Of a DNA stretch of 64,000 nt, positions 26,177-34,792 are shown in pieces. Made by a program: the position numbers and the translations under genes. Position 1 is the first letter of the stretch. Every line of letters begins with the position of its first letter. The stretch is from an uncultured Desulfofustis sp. Lineage in GTDB: Bacteria > Desulfobacterota > Desulfobulbia > Desulfobulbales > Desulfocapsaceae. The notes under the pieces were generated by a model. It was not told where the DNA came from. It made no database searches and saw nothing but the letters and a program-made list of their open reading frames with translations. The stretch is taken from contig CAJQNS010000093.1 in NCBI GenBank assembly GCA_905479735.1, positions 1-64,000 on the forward strand, written 5' to 3'.

Positions 26177-27725
26177 GGTTCTCTCCTTTCAAGGTGTCCA
26201 CAACCGCAGGAAACCGCAGGGTGAACAGCGCCCCTTTACCTGGGCTGGAGCTCACCTTGATGGTTCCCTGATGCTCTTTGACGATGGCGTAAGAAACCGA
26301 GAGCCCAAGCCCGGTTCCTTCGCCGGTGGTTTTGGTCGTGAAAAAAGGTTCGAAAATCTTCTCCTTCAGGTCCTCCTCAATGCCCGGACCGGTGTCGCTG
26401 AGTAAAATTTCGTTGATGTCGTTTCCTGCTCTTGCCCTGCTGGTGATGCTGATCGTTCCTTCCCCCTTCATTGCCTGGGCTGCATTGACCATCAGATTCA
26501 TCATCACCTGGTTGAGCCGGATCGAATTCCCCAGAGTGGGCGGCAGCTTTTCCGCCAGGTTGAGGTTGAACTTGATATTGTGATAAAGGGGCTGGTTGCT
26601 CAGTATTCCCAGAGTCTTCTGAACCACCTCATTGATGTCGATGGGCTCCATCTCATATCTGGTCTGATGGGAGAACTCGAGCAGATCAGCGACGATTACC
26701 TTGCAGCGCTCGGCCTCGTGAATGATGGTATCCAGATCGGGAGAGGCGGTATGATTTTCGCCAAGATCTTCTTTGATCAGATTGGCATAGAGCATGATGC
26801 CCGACATCGGATTGTTTATCTCGTGGGCGACTCCGGCCGCCAGCCTGCCCAGCCCGGCCATTTTTTCGGACTGCATGAGCATATTGTGGGTCTGCTCAAG
26901 ATCCTGTTCGATCTTGATGATGTCGCGCAGATCCGTGAAGATACCGAAGGTGGCGATCTCTTTGTCCTTGTCGTAGATAATTCCGCCGGAGAACCTCACC
27001 GGGATCTCATGACCGACCTTGTGACAGACGCTGAGCTCATGATAGAGCAGCTTGCCCCTGCCGCCGAATTCGTCGCTGCGCATCCGCTCGATGATTTTGT
27101 AGGCCAGTCCATTCTGATAGAGGCTGGTCACATGCAGTCTTTCCAGACTGGCATCATCGAGATAGCCAAGCAGCGTTAAGGCGGCATCGTTGAAAAGGAT
27201 CAGCTTGCCGTTCATATCGGCGGCAATGATCCCGTCAACCGATGAATTGATCAGGTTGTTGAAAAAGGTGTTGCGTCGCCTCAACTCCCCCTCGAGTTTT
27301 TTTCGCTGGGTGATATCTATGAGATACATCAGGTAGTAAGCTGGCGAGGCGGGCGGGTAGATAAGGGCCGCATCGAGGATTTTTCGCTGGTTCTCGCCGG
27401 TGGTGATTTCTATTTCATGCCTGATTTTGGTTCGATCCATCTCCGCCAGATTGTCGAAAAACTGGCCGATCTGATAAAAGAACCATTGGTTCTCTTCACC
27501 CAGCAGCCGCTCCAGATCGGTATCGGTCAAATCACGATAGCCGACCCCCAGGAGCTGGTTGGCCGCCGGATTGGCATAGAGTACCTGATGATCGAGGCTG
27601 ACCACCATTACTCCATTCGGTGTTTCTTCAAGAATCTGGTAGAGATAAAGATGAGAACCGAGCTCATTGGTTACCTCCGGCAGACTCTTGTGCAGGGGAG
27701 ATCTTTCGTCGTCGCTCTTTAGCAC
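26139..27725 (-). CDS. cytosolic PAS-PAS histidine kinase
   Basis: A 528-residue NtrB-like kinase: PAS (about 30-140), PAS (about 155-270), HisKA with His in AAGVAHEINNPMSG (about 295-310), HATPase with DTGPGIEEDL and GTGLGLSVSYAIVKEHQG. No membrane segment. It sits between the metF paralog and hdrC and overlaps hdrC, so it is translated as part of the Met-Hdr operon. It could sense a redox or metabolic state for the pathway and phosphorylate the receiver proteins at the operon's end. Confidence 0.9.
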   Translation of the reverse strand: MLKSDDERSPLHKSLPEVTNELGSHLYLYQILEETPNGVMVVSLDHQVLYANPAANQLLGVGYRDLTDTDLERLLGEENQWFFYQIGQFFDNLAEMDRTKIRHEIEITTGENQRKILDAALIYPPASPAYYLMYLIDITQRKKLEGELRRRNTFFNNLINSSVDGIIAADMNGKLILFNDAALTLLGYLDDASLERLHVTSLYQNGLAYKIIERMRSDEFGGRGKLLYHELSVCHKVGHEIPVRFSGGIIYDKDKEIATFGIFTDLRDIIKIEQDLEQTHNMLMQSEKMAGLGRLAAGVAHEINNPMSGIMLYANLIKEDLGENHTASPDLDTIIHEAERCKVIVADLLEFSHQTRYEMEPIDINEVVQKTLGILSNQPLYHNIKFNLNLAEKLPPTLGNSIRLNQVMMNLMVNAAQAMKGEGTISITSRARAGNDINEILLSDTGPGIEEDLKEKIFEPFFTTKTTGEGTGLGLSVSYAIVKEHQGTIKVSSSPGKGALFTLRFPAVVDTLKGENHEQQHDLTTAGE

Positions 27726-27731
27726 GTTTGA

Positions 27732-28604
27732 CTATCGTTCGATGAGATCAAGAAAATCGGTCATTTTATCATGCAGTCCCAGTGACAGCAGCACCACACC
27801 GTCGCTGATCTGGGCCAGCTCCTTGAGAAAATCCGCGGCAACTTCCATGCCGGCGTTTTTCTTGTCCGTCGCTTCCATCATTTTCTTCAGGAATTCCTGG
27901 GGTATGGACGGTACTCCGGGCAGATTGTTTAGATAGCGGACCATGGTCACCGATTTGAGAAACATCAGTGAACTGTAGAGCTTTATCCCCGTCTGCTCGG
28001 CAAATGGCAGGAACTGTTCGATGATATTGAGATCGTAGGTGGGACCCAGGGTTACCGACTGAACGCCGAAGTCTTTCAGTTTCAGGAAGTATTCGGCCCG
28101 TTCCCGATTGAAGTTGACATCATCGGAGAGTTCATAATAGAGGCCGATATTAAACTCGGTACCTCCATCCAGTTCCTCCCCGGCAAGGTCTCTGCCGGCG
28201 TTCATATTGGCCGCACAGGTCAGCATGGTTTCCAGATCAAGATCGCCGCTGGTTCTGGCCATGGGCTGATCTCCTTCCTTGGGATCGTGGCCCTCTTTGA
28301 GAACGACATCATTGATTCCCATTGCCGCGGCGCACAACAGGTCACCCTGAAACGACAGCCTGTTTCGATCCCGGCCGTTGATTACCATACTTGGTTCAAC
28401 GCCTTTCTCCTTAAGCGCCAGGCTCGGTGCCAGCGGCGACATGTGTAGAATTGCATGTTCATTGTCGGTTACTCTGACTTGCGCCACCCGGCCTCTGATT
28501 TTCAGGGCCTTGTCAAGAAAGCTGTCAAGATTAGTTCCTTTGGGCGGGTCGATTTCTGCAATCAGGTGGGACGGGGGGGAAAAAGTACTGGTCGTGGCTT
28601 CCAT
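27732..28604 (-). CDS. second MetF-like methylenetetrahydrofolate reductase homolog
   Basis: A 290-residue MetF-family protein, start ATG 28604 after GAGGAGG. Features: LIAEIDPPKGTN (substrate-end Glu), RVTDNEHAILHMSP, a NGRDRNRLSFQGD segment like MetF at 19054-19983, and SVTLGPTYDL where MetF has QTQCIYNM. It is divergent from the other MetF and opens the operon. It may be a true reductase with different electron donor, or act on another pterin; sequence alone cannot tell. Confidence 0.85.
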   Translation of the reverse strand: MEATTSTFSPPSHLIAEIDPPKGTNLDSFLDKALKIRGRVAQVRVTDNEHAILHMSPLAPSLALKEKGVEPSMVINGRDRNRLSFQGDLLCAAAMGINDVVLKEGHDPKEGDQPMARTSGDLDLETMLTCAANMNAGRDLAGEELDGGTEFNIGLYYELSDDVNFNRERAEYFLKLKDFGVQSVTLGPTYDLNIIEQFLPFAEQTGIKLYSSLMFLKSVTMVRYLNNLPGVPSIPQEFLKKMMEATDKKNAGMEVAADFLKELAQISDGVVLLSLGLHDKMTDFLDLIER

Positions 28605-28712
28605 TGAACCTCCTCTTGCTCACTTGAAATTGCCTCTCGAAGCAGTTCAAAACAGCATCAGAACATATCTCAACCATGCGGACTCAAGGGATTCCGCAGG
28701 CTATCAGGAGAT

Positions 28713-28738
28713 AAAAAAAGCGGCGCCATATCGACGCC
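28713..28738 (-). terminator. attenuator-like terminator hairpin in the Met-Hdr operon leader
   Basis: On the minus strand GGCGUC and GGCGCC pair over 6 bp (one G-U) around GAUAU, followed by GC and seven U. It lies between the promoter at 28913-28942 and the first gene (ATG 28604), so full-length mRNA requires read-through. A stem upstream in the leader (GGCTGC 28832-28827 with GCAGCC 28797-28792) may belong to the same structure. No known riboswitch class recognised. Confidence 0.55.
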
Positions 28739-28912
28739 AACCCTACACAGTTTCAATCACAAAGCTATTGTTCGGTCGTGCTGTATTTCAGGCTGCCAGT
28801 CGTTGTTGAAATGTCTTTGGTCTGCAGCCGTTTACATCAAGCAAAACGAGAAAGATCAGTTAGTCGGACTGTCTATAATCAAACTTTTTTAAGACAATCT
28901 TAAATCATCCTT

Positions 28913-28942
28913 ATATTACATTTAGTCACGCCTTTTTGTCAA
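28913..28942 (-). promoter_or_regulatory. sigma-70-type promoter of the Met-Hdr operon
   Basis: On the minus strand TTGACA (28942-28937), an 18-base spacer and TAATAT (28918-28913). Start would be near 28906, giving a leader of about 300 bases. The rest of 28943-29184 shows no other feature I can support. Confidence 0.5.
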
Positions 28943-29184
28943 TCGTCTATCTTTTAATTTTTCAAATTTCTGGACTCTTCACGAAACGACCTCCATACCC
29001 TCATAATCATTAATTTTTTTATATCTGGCCGGAGAGATCACAAGAAAATTCACAGGTAGATAAAAGAGAAATTACGACAGGATCATATTTTTGACCTAAA
29101 TCAAGGCAGGAAAGGTTTCAGACATTATTTTACAGATAGAATCATTTCTTCAGTACAGAGAAAATCTCAAAAGAGGACGAGATC

Positions 29185-29883
29185 ATGAAATGCCCCGGCC
29201 AAGATATGCAGTATTGGACATCGGAAGCCATCTATGAAGTCAACTGCCCGGAATGCGACAAAGCGGTCGAATTCTACAAAGATGACACGACCAGATCCTG
29301 CAGTCACTGCGCCCACCGGTTCGTCAATCCGCGAATGGATTTTGGCTGTGCGGCTTATTGCAAGTTTGCAGATCAATGTATCGGAACCCTGCCGGAAGAG
29401 TTCGTTGGAGCCCAGGAGAACCTGCTGAAGGACAAGGTGGCGGTCGAAATGAAGCGCTACTACAAGACCGATTTCAAAAGGATCGGGTACCTCTCCAGGA
29501 TTGCCAGGCATGCTGAGAATATCGGTAAGCAGGAAGGCGTCAACCTCGCTGTCGTGCTTTGTGCCGCCTATCTGAAAGATATTGAACAAGTCGATGCTGA
29601 AAACCAGACAACAGCAGAAAAGATCCTCGAAAACCTGGGAGCCAAAGAAGAGATACGAACAGAGGTGTGCTCTCTGATAGAAGCCCTCAAAGACGGCCAT
29701 ATAGACGTTTCCAGGGAAGCAGGCAGTCTCGCCGATGCGGCTTCGATTGCCCTGCTCGAGGAGAGAAACAAGGAGCAGGCGATCGATGAGAAGCAATTCG
29801 AAAACTTCATCTCCAACGAGATAGCCACCGAGGCCGGCAGACTGGTTGCCAAGTCAGTTTTTAGTCATCTCGCCGTTTCCTGA
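29185..29883 (+). CDS. zinc-ribbon protein with degenerate HD domain
   Basis: 232 residues. The N-terminus has two CxxC pairs (CPECDKAVEF and CSHCAHRF) of a zinc ribbon, then FGCAAYCKFADQC, a second cysteine group. The rest resembles an HD phosphohydrolase: RIARHAENIGKQEG, but where such domains carry the metal-binding His-Asp this one reads YLKDIEQ, so His is replaced by Lys. Hydrolase activity is doubtful; nucleotide binding or a scaffold role is possible. I recall related proteins in sulfate reducers and acetogens. It is divergent from the Met-Hdr operon. Confidence 0.7.
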   Translation: MKCPGQDMQYWTSEAIYEVNCPECDKAVEFYKDDTTRSCSHCAHRFVNPRMDFGCAAYCKFADQCIGTLPEEFVGAQENLLKDKVAVEMKRYYKTDFKRIGYLSRIARHAENIGKQEGVNLAVVLCAAYLKDIEQVDAENQTTAEKILENLGAKEEIRTEVCSLIEALKDGHIDVSREAGSLADAASIALLEERNKEQAIDEKQFENFISNEIATEAGRLVAKSVFSHLAVS

Positions 29884-30021
29884 GGCGGGTAAATCTTGAT
29901 TGCTTATCTGAAAATCATGACAAAACGAATTGTCGGTCCATCAATTCTGTGCTAATTCGAGTGGGACACTAAGAGATTTTAGACTTCCACCGATATCATC
30001 GATATCTGATTAGAGGCAATC

Positions 30022-30903
30022 ATGCAAAACCAGCACACGCAGAAAATTGGCTTCATAGGCCTAGGCCTGATGGGCAAGCCCATGTGTCGTAACCTCATCC
30101 AGGCGGGATTCGAGCTTTTTGTCGCCAACCGCTCGGCTCAGCCGCGTGCAGAACTGGCAGAGGCAGGCGCAACGCCGCTGGAAACACCCGGCCAGGTCGC
30201 TGCCAGGGCCGATACCGTTATCGTAATGGTGGCTGACACTGCGGCAGTTGAGTCCGTACTGCTGGGGGAGAATGGTGTAATCCACAGCCTGAAAGACAAT
30301 AGTCTGGTAATCGATATGGGTACAACCTCGGTTACCCAGACCCGTCGTTTTGCTGAGTTGATCTCCGAAAAAGGCGGCCTCTATGTCGACGCCCCGGTGT
30401 CCGGTGGTACCATCGGTGCCGAATCGGGCAACCTTACCATCATGGCTGGAGGCAGCGAAGAAGGATTTGATCGGGCCCTGCCAATCCTGCAGGTCCTTGG
30501 TGAGAGAATCACCCATGTCGGGACGTCGGGTGCCGGCCAGGTCGCTAAAGCAGCCAACCAGGTGATTGTCGGGCTCAATATTGGTGCAGCTGCAGAAGCT
30601 CTGGCGCTGGCCAAGGCAGCCGGGGTGGATCCAGGCAGGGTTCGCCAGGCCCTGCAGGGGGGATTTGCCGACTCACGGATTCTCGAAGTTCACGGCAAAC
30701 GGATGGTTGACGGCGATTATTCACTCGGAGCGCGATGCACCACCCAGCGCAAGGACATGCATCAGGCAATCGAATTAGCCGCCACTCTGGGCCTTGACAT
30801 GCCGGCCACTTCGCTTTCCCGTGACCTCTACGACAGGCTGATAGAAGACGGCGGTGCCGACCTCGATCACAGTGCCCTGTTCACCCTGCTGGATATCACC
30901 TGA
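30022..30903 (+). CDS. beta-hydroxyacid dehydrogenase (3-hydroxyisobutyrate/tartronate-semialdehyde reductase family)
   Basis: A 293-residue NAD(P)-dependent enzyme: Rossmann motif GFIGLGLMGKPM, substrate motif DAPVSGGTIGAESG, catalytic Lys in GAGQVAKAANQ, and a C-terminal helical domain. Family signatures are complete. The basic residues after beta-2 (ANRSAQ) favour NADP. Members act on 3-hydroxyisobutyrate, tartronate semialdehyde or succinic semialdehyde; the exact substrate is open. It is convergent with the EamA gene. Confidence 0.88.
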   Translation: MQNQHTQKIGFIGLGLMGKPMCRNLIQAGFELFVANRSAQPRAELAEAGATPLETPGQVAARADTVIVMVADTAAVESVLLGENGVIHSLKDNSLVIDMGTTSVTQTRRFAELISEKGGLYVDAPVSGGTIGAESGNLTIMAGGSEEGFDRALPILQVLGERITHVGTSGAGQVAKAANQVIVGLNIGAAAEALALAKAAGVDPGRVRQALQGGFADSRILEVHGKRMVDGDYSLGARCTTQRKDMHQAIELAATLGLDMPATSLSRDLYDRLIEDGGADLDHSALFTLLDIT

Positions 30904-30915
30904 GTAAGCTCGGAT

Positions 30916-31824
30916 TCACCCCTTCGACTGGAGTCTGTTCAAGGTTGCTCTTCTCAGAGCAAGCATCGAATTGGCTCCGAATATCAGCAGTGCCCCAATC
31001 CAGCCGCTCAACACCAAGGGTGGATCGCCGACCAGGGAAGTGCCCAGAAGAGCGGCCAACAGAATACGGCTCGAGGAAATGATCGACCCCTCGACTGCCG
31101 TGACAAAAAGAAATCCATAGGTCAGAAGATATTGTCCCACTACACCCGCTACCGAACACCAGAAAAGATATTTGAACTCGAGGAAATCTGGCCAGAATAT
31201 GGACTCTTTAAAAAACACAAAGATACATAATGCTCCCAGGCCGAACATAAAGAACAGGATCGTCTGGGAATCGTGATGGCGTCTGCTCAGGTTCAGATAT
31301 ATCATGGCCCAGGCTGCACAGAACCCAGAACAAATTCCCCAGAGGCTTTCCAGGCCGGTGGACATCGATCCCGGCGACAGAATCAGCCAGACACCGCAGA
31401 AGGCAACCCCGACTATCGCCAGCGCGATCGAATCACGTTGGTCCTTTACTAAAAACCAGGAAAAAAGGGCTACGAAGAGCGGGTAGGTCATATTGAGGAT
31501 ATTGGCCTCTGCCAGTGAGCCGACCTCCACCGCTTTGTAGAAGCAGAACACCGCCACCGTGTTGGATACAGTGCGGCCAATCAGATAATGATAGCGCCTT
31601 GGCTGCAGGCGCTGACGGCCCATCAGCATGGTCAGGCAGACGACTATGAAACCAAGTAGAAATCTACTGAAAGTAAAGTAGGCAGAGTCAATCGCTACTG
31701 CCCCATCGGCCCAGCGGATTATCGCCGTTGCCAGATAGAAACAGAAGGCTGAGCCAAATACCGCCAGCCAGCCGAGAAGCTGGAGTGAAATCCTGGAGGA
31801 GGAAGCGGCCGAGGATAGTCCCAT
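30916..31824 (-). CDS. EamA-family (DMT superfamily) transporter
   Basis: A 302-residue membrane protein with about ten spans arranged as two EamA repeats (about 20-145 and 160-290). Such carriers export amino acids or other metabolites; substrate unknown. It begins 8 bases after the DUF3786 gene ends on the same strand. Confidence 0.85.
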   Translation of the reverse strand: MGLSSAASSSRISLQLLGWLAVFGSAFCFYLATAIIRWADGAVAIDSAYFTFSRFLLGFIVVCLTMLMGRQRLQPRRYHYLIGRTVSNTVAVFCFYKAVEVGSLAEANILNMTYPLFVALFSWFLVKDQRDSIALAIVGVAFCGVWLILSPGSMSTGLESLWGICSGFCAAWAMIYLNLSRRHHDSQTILFFMFGLGALCIFVFFKESIFWPDFLEFKYLFWCSVAGVVGQYLLTYGFLFVTAVEGSIISSSRILLAALLGTSLVGDPPLVLSGWIGALLIFGANSMLALRRATLNRLQSKG

Positions 31825-31832
31825 TATCTCTC

Positions 31833-32435
31833 CTATCTAAGCAGCTTTCCGGCCAGCAGAGTCCCGGTCATAGCCAGACATTCCATGTCGAGGAAGTGTT
31901 CGGCCGATTCCTGGTAAAGAATCGAGCAAGCGGCCGGAAACATGTCGTCTGCATCGTTGAAGTTGAGCACCACCGGTATACGCGGCAAGGCGTAGAACCT
32001 GGCGGAAATGTCGTAGGAACTGTTGTCCTCGATAAGGGCGCCAAGCTCTTTGCAGCGTTCTTCCAACCGGTCTGCCCCGCCGGAAAAGTGCTGCTCTATG
32101 TTCTTGTTGGTATTGCTGGTAAAGTAGGAGACCAATGGAGCCGCATCACGAAACTCACGGTAGGTCATCCATTTGGGTGACATTTCCGGGAGCTCGTCGG
32201 GACAGGTCAGGACATACTTGGAAAGAATCACCCGGACCGCATCATTTGCCACCACACCGCCCAGTCCATCGATGCCCTGACTGGAAACTGAGTAGGACTG
32301 GTCGTAGAGAGGTATAACGAGGGCCTCACCGTCCGCCTCCACCCCGAGCAGATTAGCCCGGGACAGGTAGTCGATCCGGTCAATTTCGGCCAGATAACGC
32401 TGGTAGGTCTGATCAAAAACAGTGGATTTTTGCAT
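31833..32435 (-). CDS. DUF3786 domain protein
   Basis: A 200-residue soluble protein with the DUF3786 pattern: a Gly-rich region around LGGVVANDAVRVILSKY, then PVVLNFNDADDMFPAACSILYQESAEHFLDMECLAMTG in two parts near the C-terminus. The function is unknown. I recall such genes beside CODH or corrinoid-protein genes in anaerobes; here cooS lies immediately upstream on the same strand, separated by a strong stem-loop. Confidence 0.75.
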   Translation of the reverse strand: MQKSTVFDQTYQRYLAEIDRIDYLSRANLLGVEADGEALVIPLYDQSYSVSSQGIDGLGGVVANDAVRVILSKYVLTCPDELPEMSPKWMTYREFRDAAPLVSYFTSNTNKNIEQHFSGGADRLEERCKELGALIEDNSSYDISARFYALPRIPVVLNFNDADDMFPAACSILYQESAEHFLDMECLAMTGTLLAGKLLR

Positions 32436-32512
32436 GGCGGTCTCACTTCCGATGTTATGTCACCCCGGTCACCTCTTGGGGTGGTAGATAATCATCCTGA
32501 TAAGAGCACAAA

Positions 32513-32553
32513 CGGCCGGTCTCGATCGGACACTATACCATCGAGACCGGCCG
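32513..32553 (-). other. 14-bp perfect inverted repeat between cooS and DUF3786
   Basis: CGGCCGGTCTCGAT (32513-32526) and ATCGAGACCGGCCG (32540-32553) pair perfectly around a 13-base loop. On the minus strand it is followed by TTTGTGCTCTT, a poor U-run. It could terminate cooS mRNA partly or protect its 3' end. A second small hairpin (CACCCC 32461-32466 with GGGGTG 32478-32483) lies just before the DUF3786 gene. Confidence 0.65.
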
Positions 32554-32595
32554 CAGGGAAGGAGACCGCTGAAGTTATGCAGTCTGAGTGAATTA

Positions 32596-34557
32596 TTATT
32601 CGTTGGCCGCCAGCGAGCGCCGATCCGACATATCCATCAGTACCCTCTCTCTGGCTTTGTCGATGCCAAGCTCGCGTCGTTTCTTATCGATATGGGTAAT
32701 CATCAACCGGGCCATTTCCTGGGGGCTGTCAGCAAATCCCCACTTTCCAAAACCTTTCTCCTCTAAGCCGTTGAACAGCAGTTCCTGGAAATTGGTCTGC
32801 TGGGTGATCGGAAAGGTATGACCGAATACGGTATAGACCCCGCTGGCCACAAAGTACTGGCCGATGGCGATGGCCTTCTCGCTCATCCACTCCGGAGCAC
32901 AGCCGGCCACCGGCAAATCGGCGATCGACTCGCCCAAGCCGCCGGTTTTGACCATCTCTGAGACGGCCATCAGAATCCTGCTGTTGTCGACGCAGGCCCC
33001 GAGCCCCAGGATAGGAGGAATCCCCACCGTCTCACAGACTTCCGCCAGGCCTGGGCCGGCCAGGGCTGAAGCCCCCGGCGTGGTGAGTCCGGCCTTGGCC
33101 AGAGCCATCTGCGAACACCCGGTCTGAACCACGAGTATATCGTTCTTGATCAACTCTTTGACCAGCTCGACATGGGAGAAATCCTGCTTGGAGCGTGGGT
33201 TGGTGCAGCCGACCACGCCGGCCACGCCTCTAATCCGACCGTTAATGATATTGTCGTTGAGCGGTTCATAACCACCTCTGAACGATCCGCCGAGCATATA
33301 TTTGATATATTCATGGGAAAATCCATGGACCCCCTTGGCGGTGCGCGCCGGAATTTCGATCTTCTGCCCCCGGTTCTTGTAGCGCATGATGGCCTTGATG
33401 ATGATCTGGTCGGTGCAGTTCATCGGATCGTGCTCGTCGAGCTCTATATGCATCGCCCCTTCAATCTTGGCCCGGTAATTGGTGGTGACAAAGACGGTGT
33501 CGTAACAGCCTGCCACCTTGTGCAGATCCTGCTTGATGCACTGCACATCTACCGTCATGGCGTCAACGGCTCCGGTAACCAGCGCTGCTTCGGTCGATGA
33601 GAAGTTCCCGGCATGGGGAATGCCATGGCGTGACAATACGTCAAGACCAGAACAGCACATGCCGACCAGATTGATGCCCTTGGCGCCCGTTTCCCGCGCC
33701 ATCTCCTTGATGGATGGAGCCGCAGCAGAAATGATCATGGCTTCGAGCAGGATCGGCTCATGACCGTGGACGATGATGTTTACCTGGTCTTCCTTGAGAA
33801 CTCCCATATCAACTGTGACCTCGACCGGTACCGGGGTTCCGAACAGGATGTCGGAGATATCGGTGGAAACCATTGAGCCGCCCCAACCGTCAGCCAGCGC
33901 GGTACGGGAGATCTGTTTGGTGATGTTTTCGTAGTCCTGATCTACTCCCATGGCCGTTCGATGCATCATTTCCATGATTTCGCGCATCGCACCTCGGGGG
34001 ACGATTCCTTCCTTGCGCCAGCTTTCCAGGGTCTTTTGGGGAACCCGTTTTACCAGCGGAATCTCACCATCGACCTGGGTGTAGGTCTTTTCCAGCTCCC
34101 GGTAGACATCGATGGCAACCTCTTTTACCTCCCTGCCTTTGGTTTCTATTTCCAAAGATTCTGCCACCTCGAAAAGCTTGAGGTGATCCTTGATCTCAAA
34201 ATCGATGACCGTCCCTTCGATAACTCCTCTGAAAAGATCGAGCATGGCCATACCATGATCAGTATGGGCGGCTGTGCCAGCGGCAACCATGCGGCCAAAA
34301 TTTCTGGCGGCGATGGTGTCGATGTTAGCACCGCAGACCCCGACATGTTTGTAAGGATCACTGGGGCTGATCCGGCAAGGTCCCATGGAGCAGTGTTTGC
34401 AACAGGCGGAACTGGCGCCGATTGGACACGGTTTGACCGCTTCCGCCCGATCAAAGAAAAGTTCTACCCCGTCTCGTCTCGCTTTGGCGATCATCTGCTG
34501 GGTGGATTCACAGGTAGTAATATCTTCGGGTCGAATTATCTCTTTCGGCTTAGCCAT
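32596..34557 (-). CDS. cooS: anaerobic Ni-containing carbon monoxide dehydrogenase, catalytic subunit
   Basis: A 653-residue CooS that interconverts CO and CO2. ATG 34557 with GGAGG upstream is chosen over a start 33 bases earlier. The N-terminus carries the D- and B-cluster cysteines (CPIGASSACCKHCSMGPCRI, then CGAN). C-cluster ligand regions are present: AGNFSST and MCCSGLDVLSRHG, a Cys in VVGCTNPRSK, VQTGCSQMALAK and the late CAPEWMSEKA. No acsB or cooC neighbour is in the window, so this is a stand-alone CooS. It is driven by a promoter with an internal palindrome. Confidence 0.95.
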   Translation of the reverse strand: MAKPKEIIRPEDITTCESTQQMIAKARRDGVELFFDRAEAVKPCPIGASSACCKHCSMGPCRISPSDPYKHVGVCGANIDTIAARNFGRMVAAGTAAHTDHGMAMLDLFRGVIEGTVIDFEIKDHLKLFEVAESLEIETKGREVKEVAIDVYRELEKTYTQVDGEIPLVKRVPQKTLESWRKEGIVPRGAMREIMEMMHRTAMGVDQDYENITKQISRTALADGWGGSMVSTDISDILFGTPVPVEVTVDMGVLKEDQVNIIVHGHEPILLEAMIISAAAPSIKEMARETGAKGINLVGMCCSGLDVLSRHGIPHAGNFSSTEAALVTGAVDAMTVDVQCIKQDLHKVAGCYDTVFVTTNYRAKIEGAMHIELDEHDPMNCTDQIIIKAIMRYKNRGQKIEIPARTAKGVHGFSHEYIKYMLGGSFRGGYEPLNDNIINGRIRGVAGVVGCTNPRSKQDFSHVELVKELIKNDILVVQTGCSQMALAKAGLTTPGASALAGPGLAEVCETVGIPPILGLGACVDNSRILMAVSEMVKTGGLGESIADLPVAGCAPEWMSEKAIAIGQYFVASGVYTVFGHTFPITQQTNFQELLFNGLEEKGFGKWGFADSPQEMARLMITHIDKKRRELGIDKARERVLMDMSDRRSLAANE

Positions 34558-34643
34558 AACTCCTCCATGGTGTGGATTTGATTGCTGCACTCCCCTACTG
34601 CGCTAGGGGGAAGGTAGCAGATAGGAATGATTATCATCGGTTT

Positions 34644-34672
34644 ATCCTACCACCACATTGTGGTAATGTCAA
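34644..34672 (-). promoter_or_regulatory. cooS promoter with palindromic operator (site A) in the spacer
   Basis: Minus strand: TTGACA (34672-34667), 17-base spacer, TAGGAT (34649-34644). The spacer holds ACCAC-AAT-GTGGT (34664-34652), a perfect 13-bp inverted repeat. A protein bound there would block RNA polymerase, so repression is the simplest reading. The leader of about 80 bases contains a small hairpin (TCCCCTA 34591-34597 with TAGGGGG 34604-34610). Confidence 0.6.
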
Positions 34673-34792
34673 GCATGGAACAGATCGACTGGAAATTAAA
34701 AAAGATCTAAACTTCGGGCAAATAGAAGAGTTGAGAAGGCGCCCTCAAGAGTCTGAAAACAATTGTATGATTAATAGAAACAGCCTCGTCCC

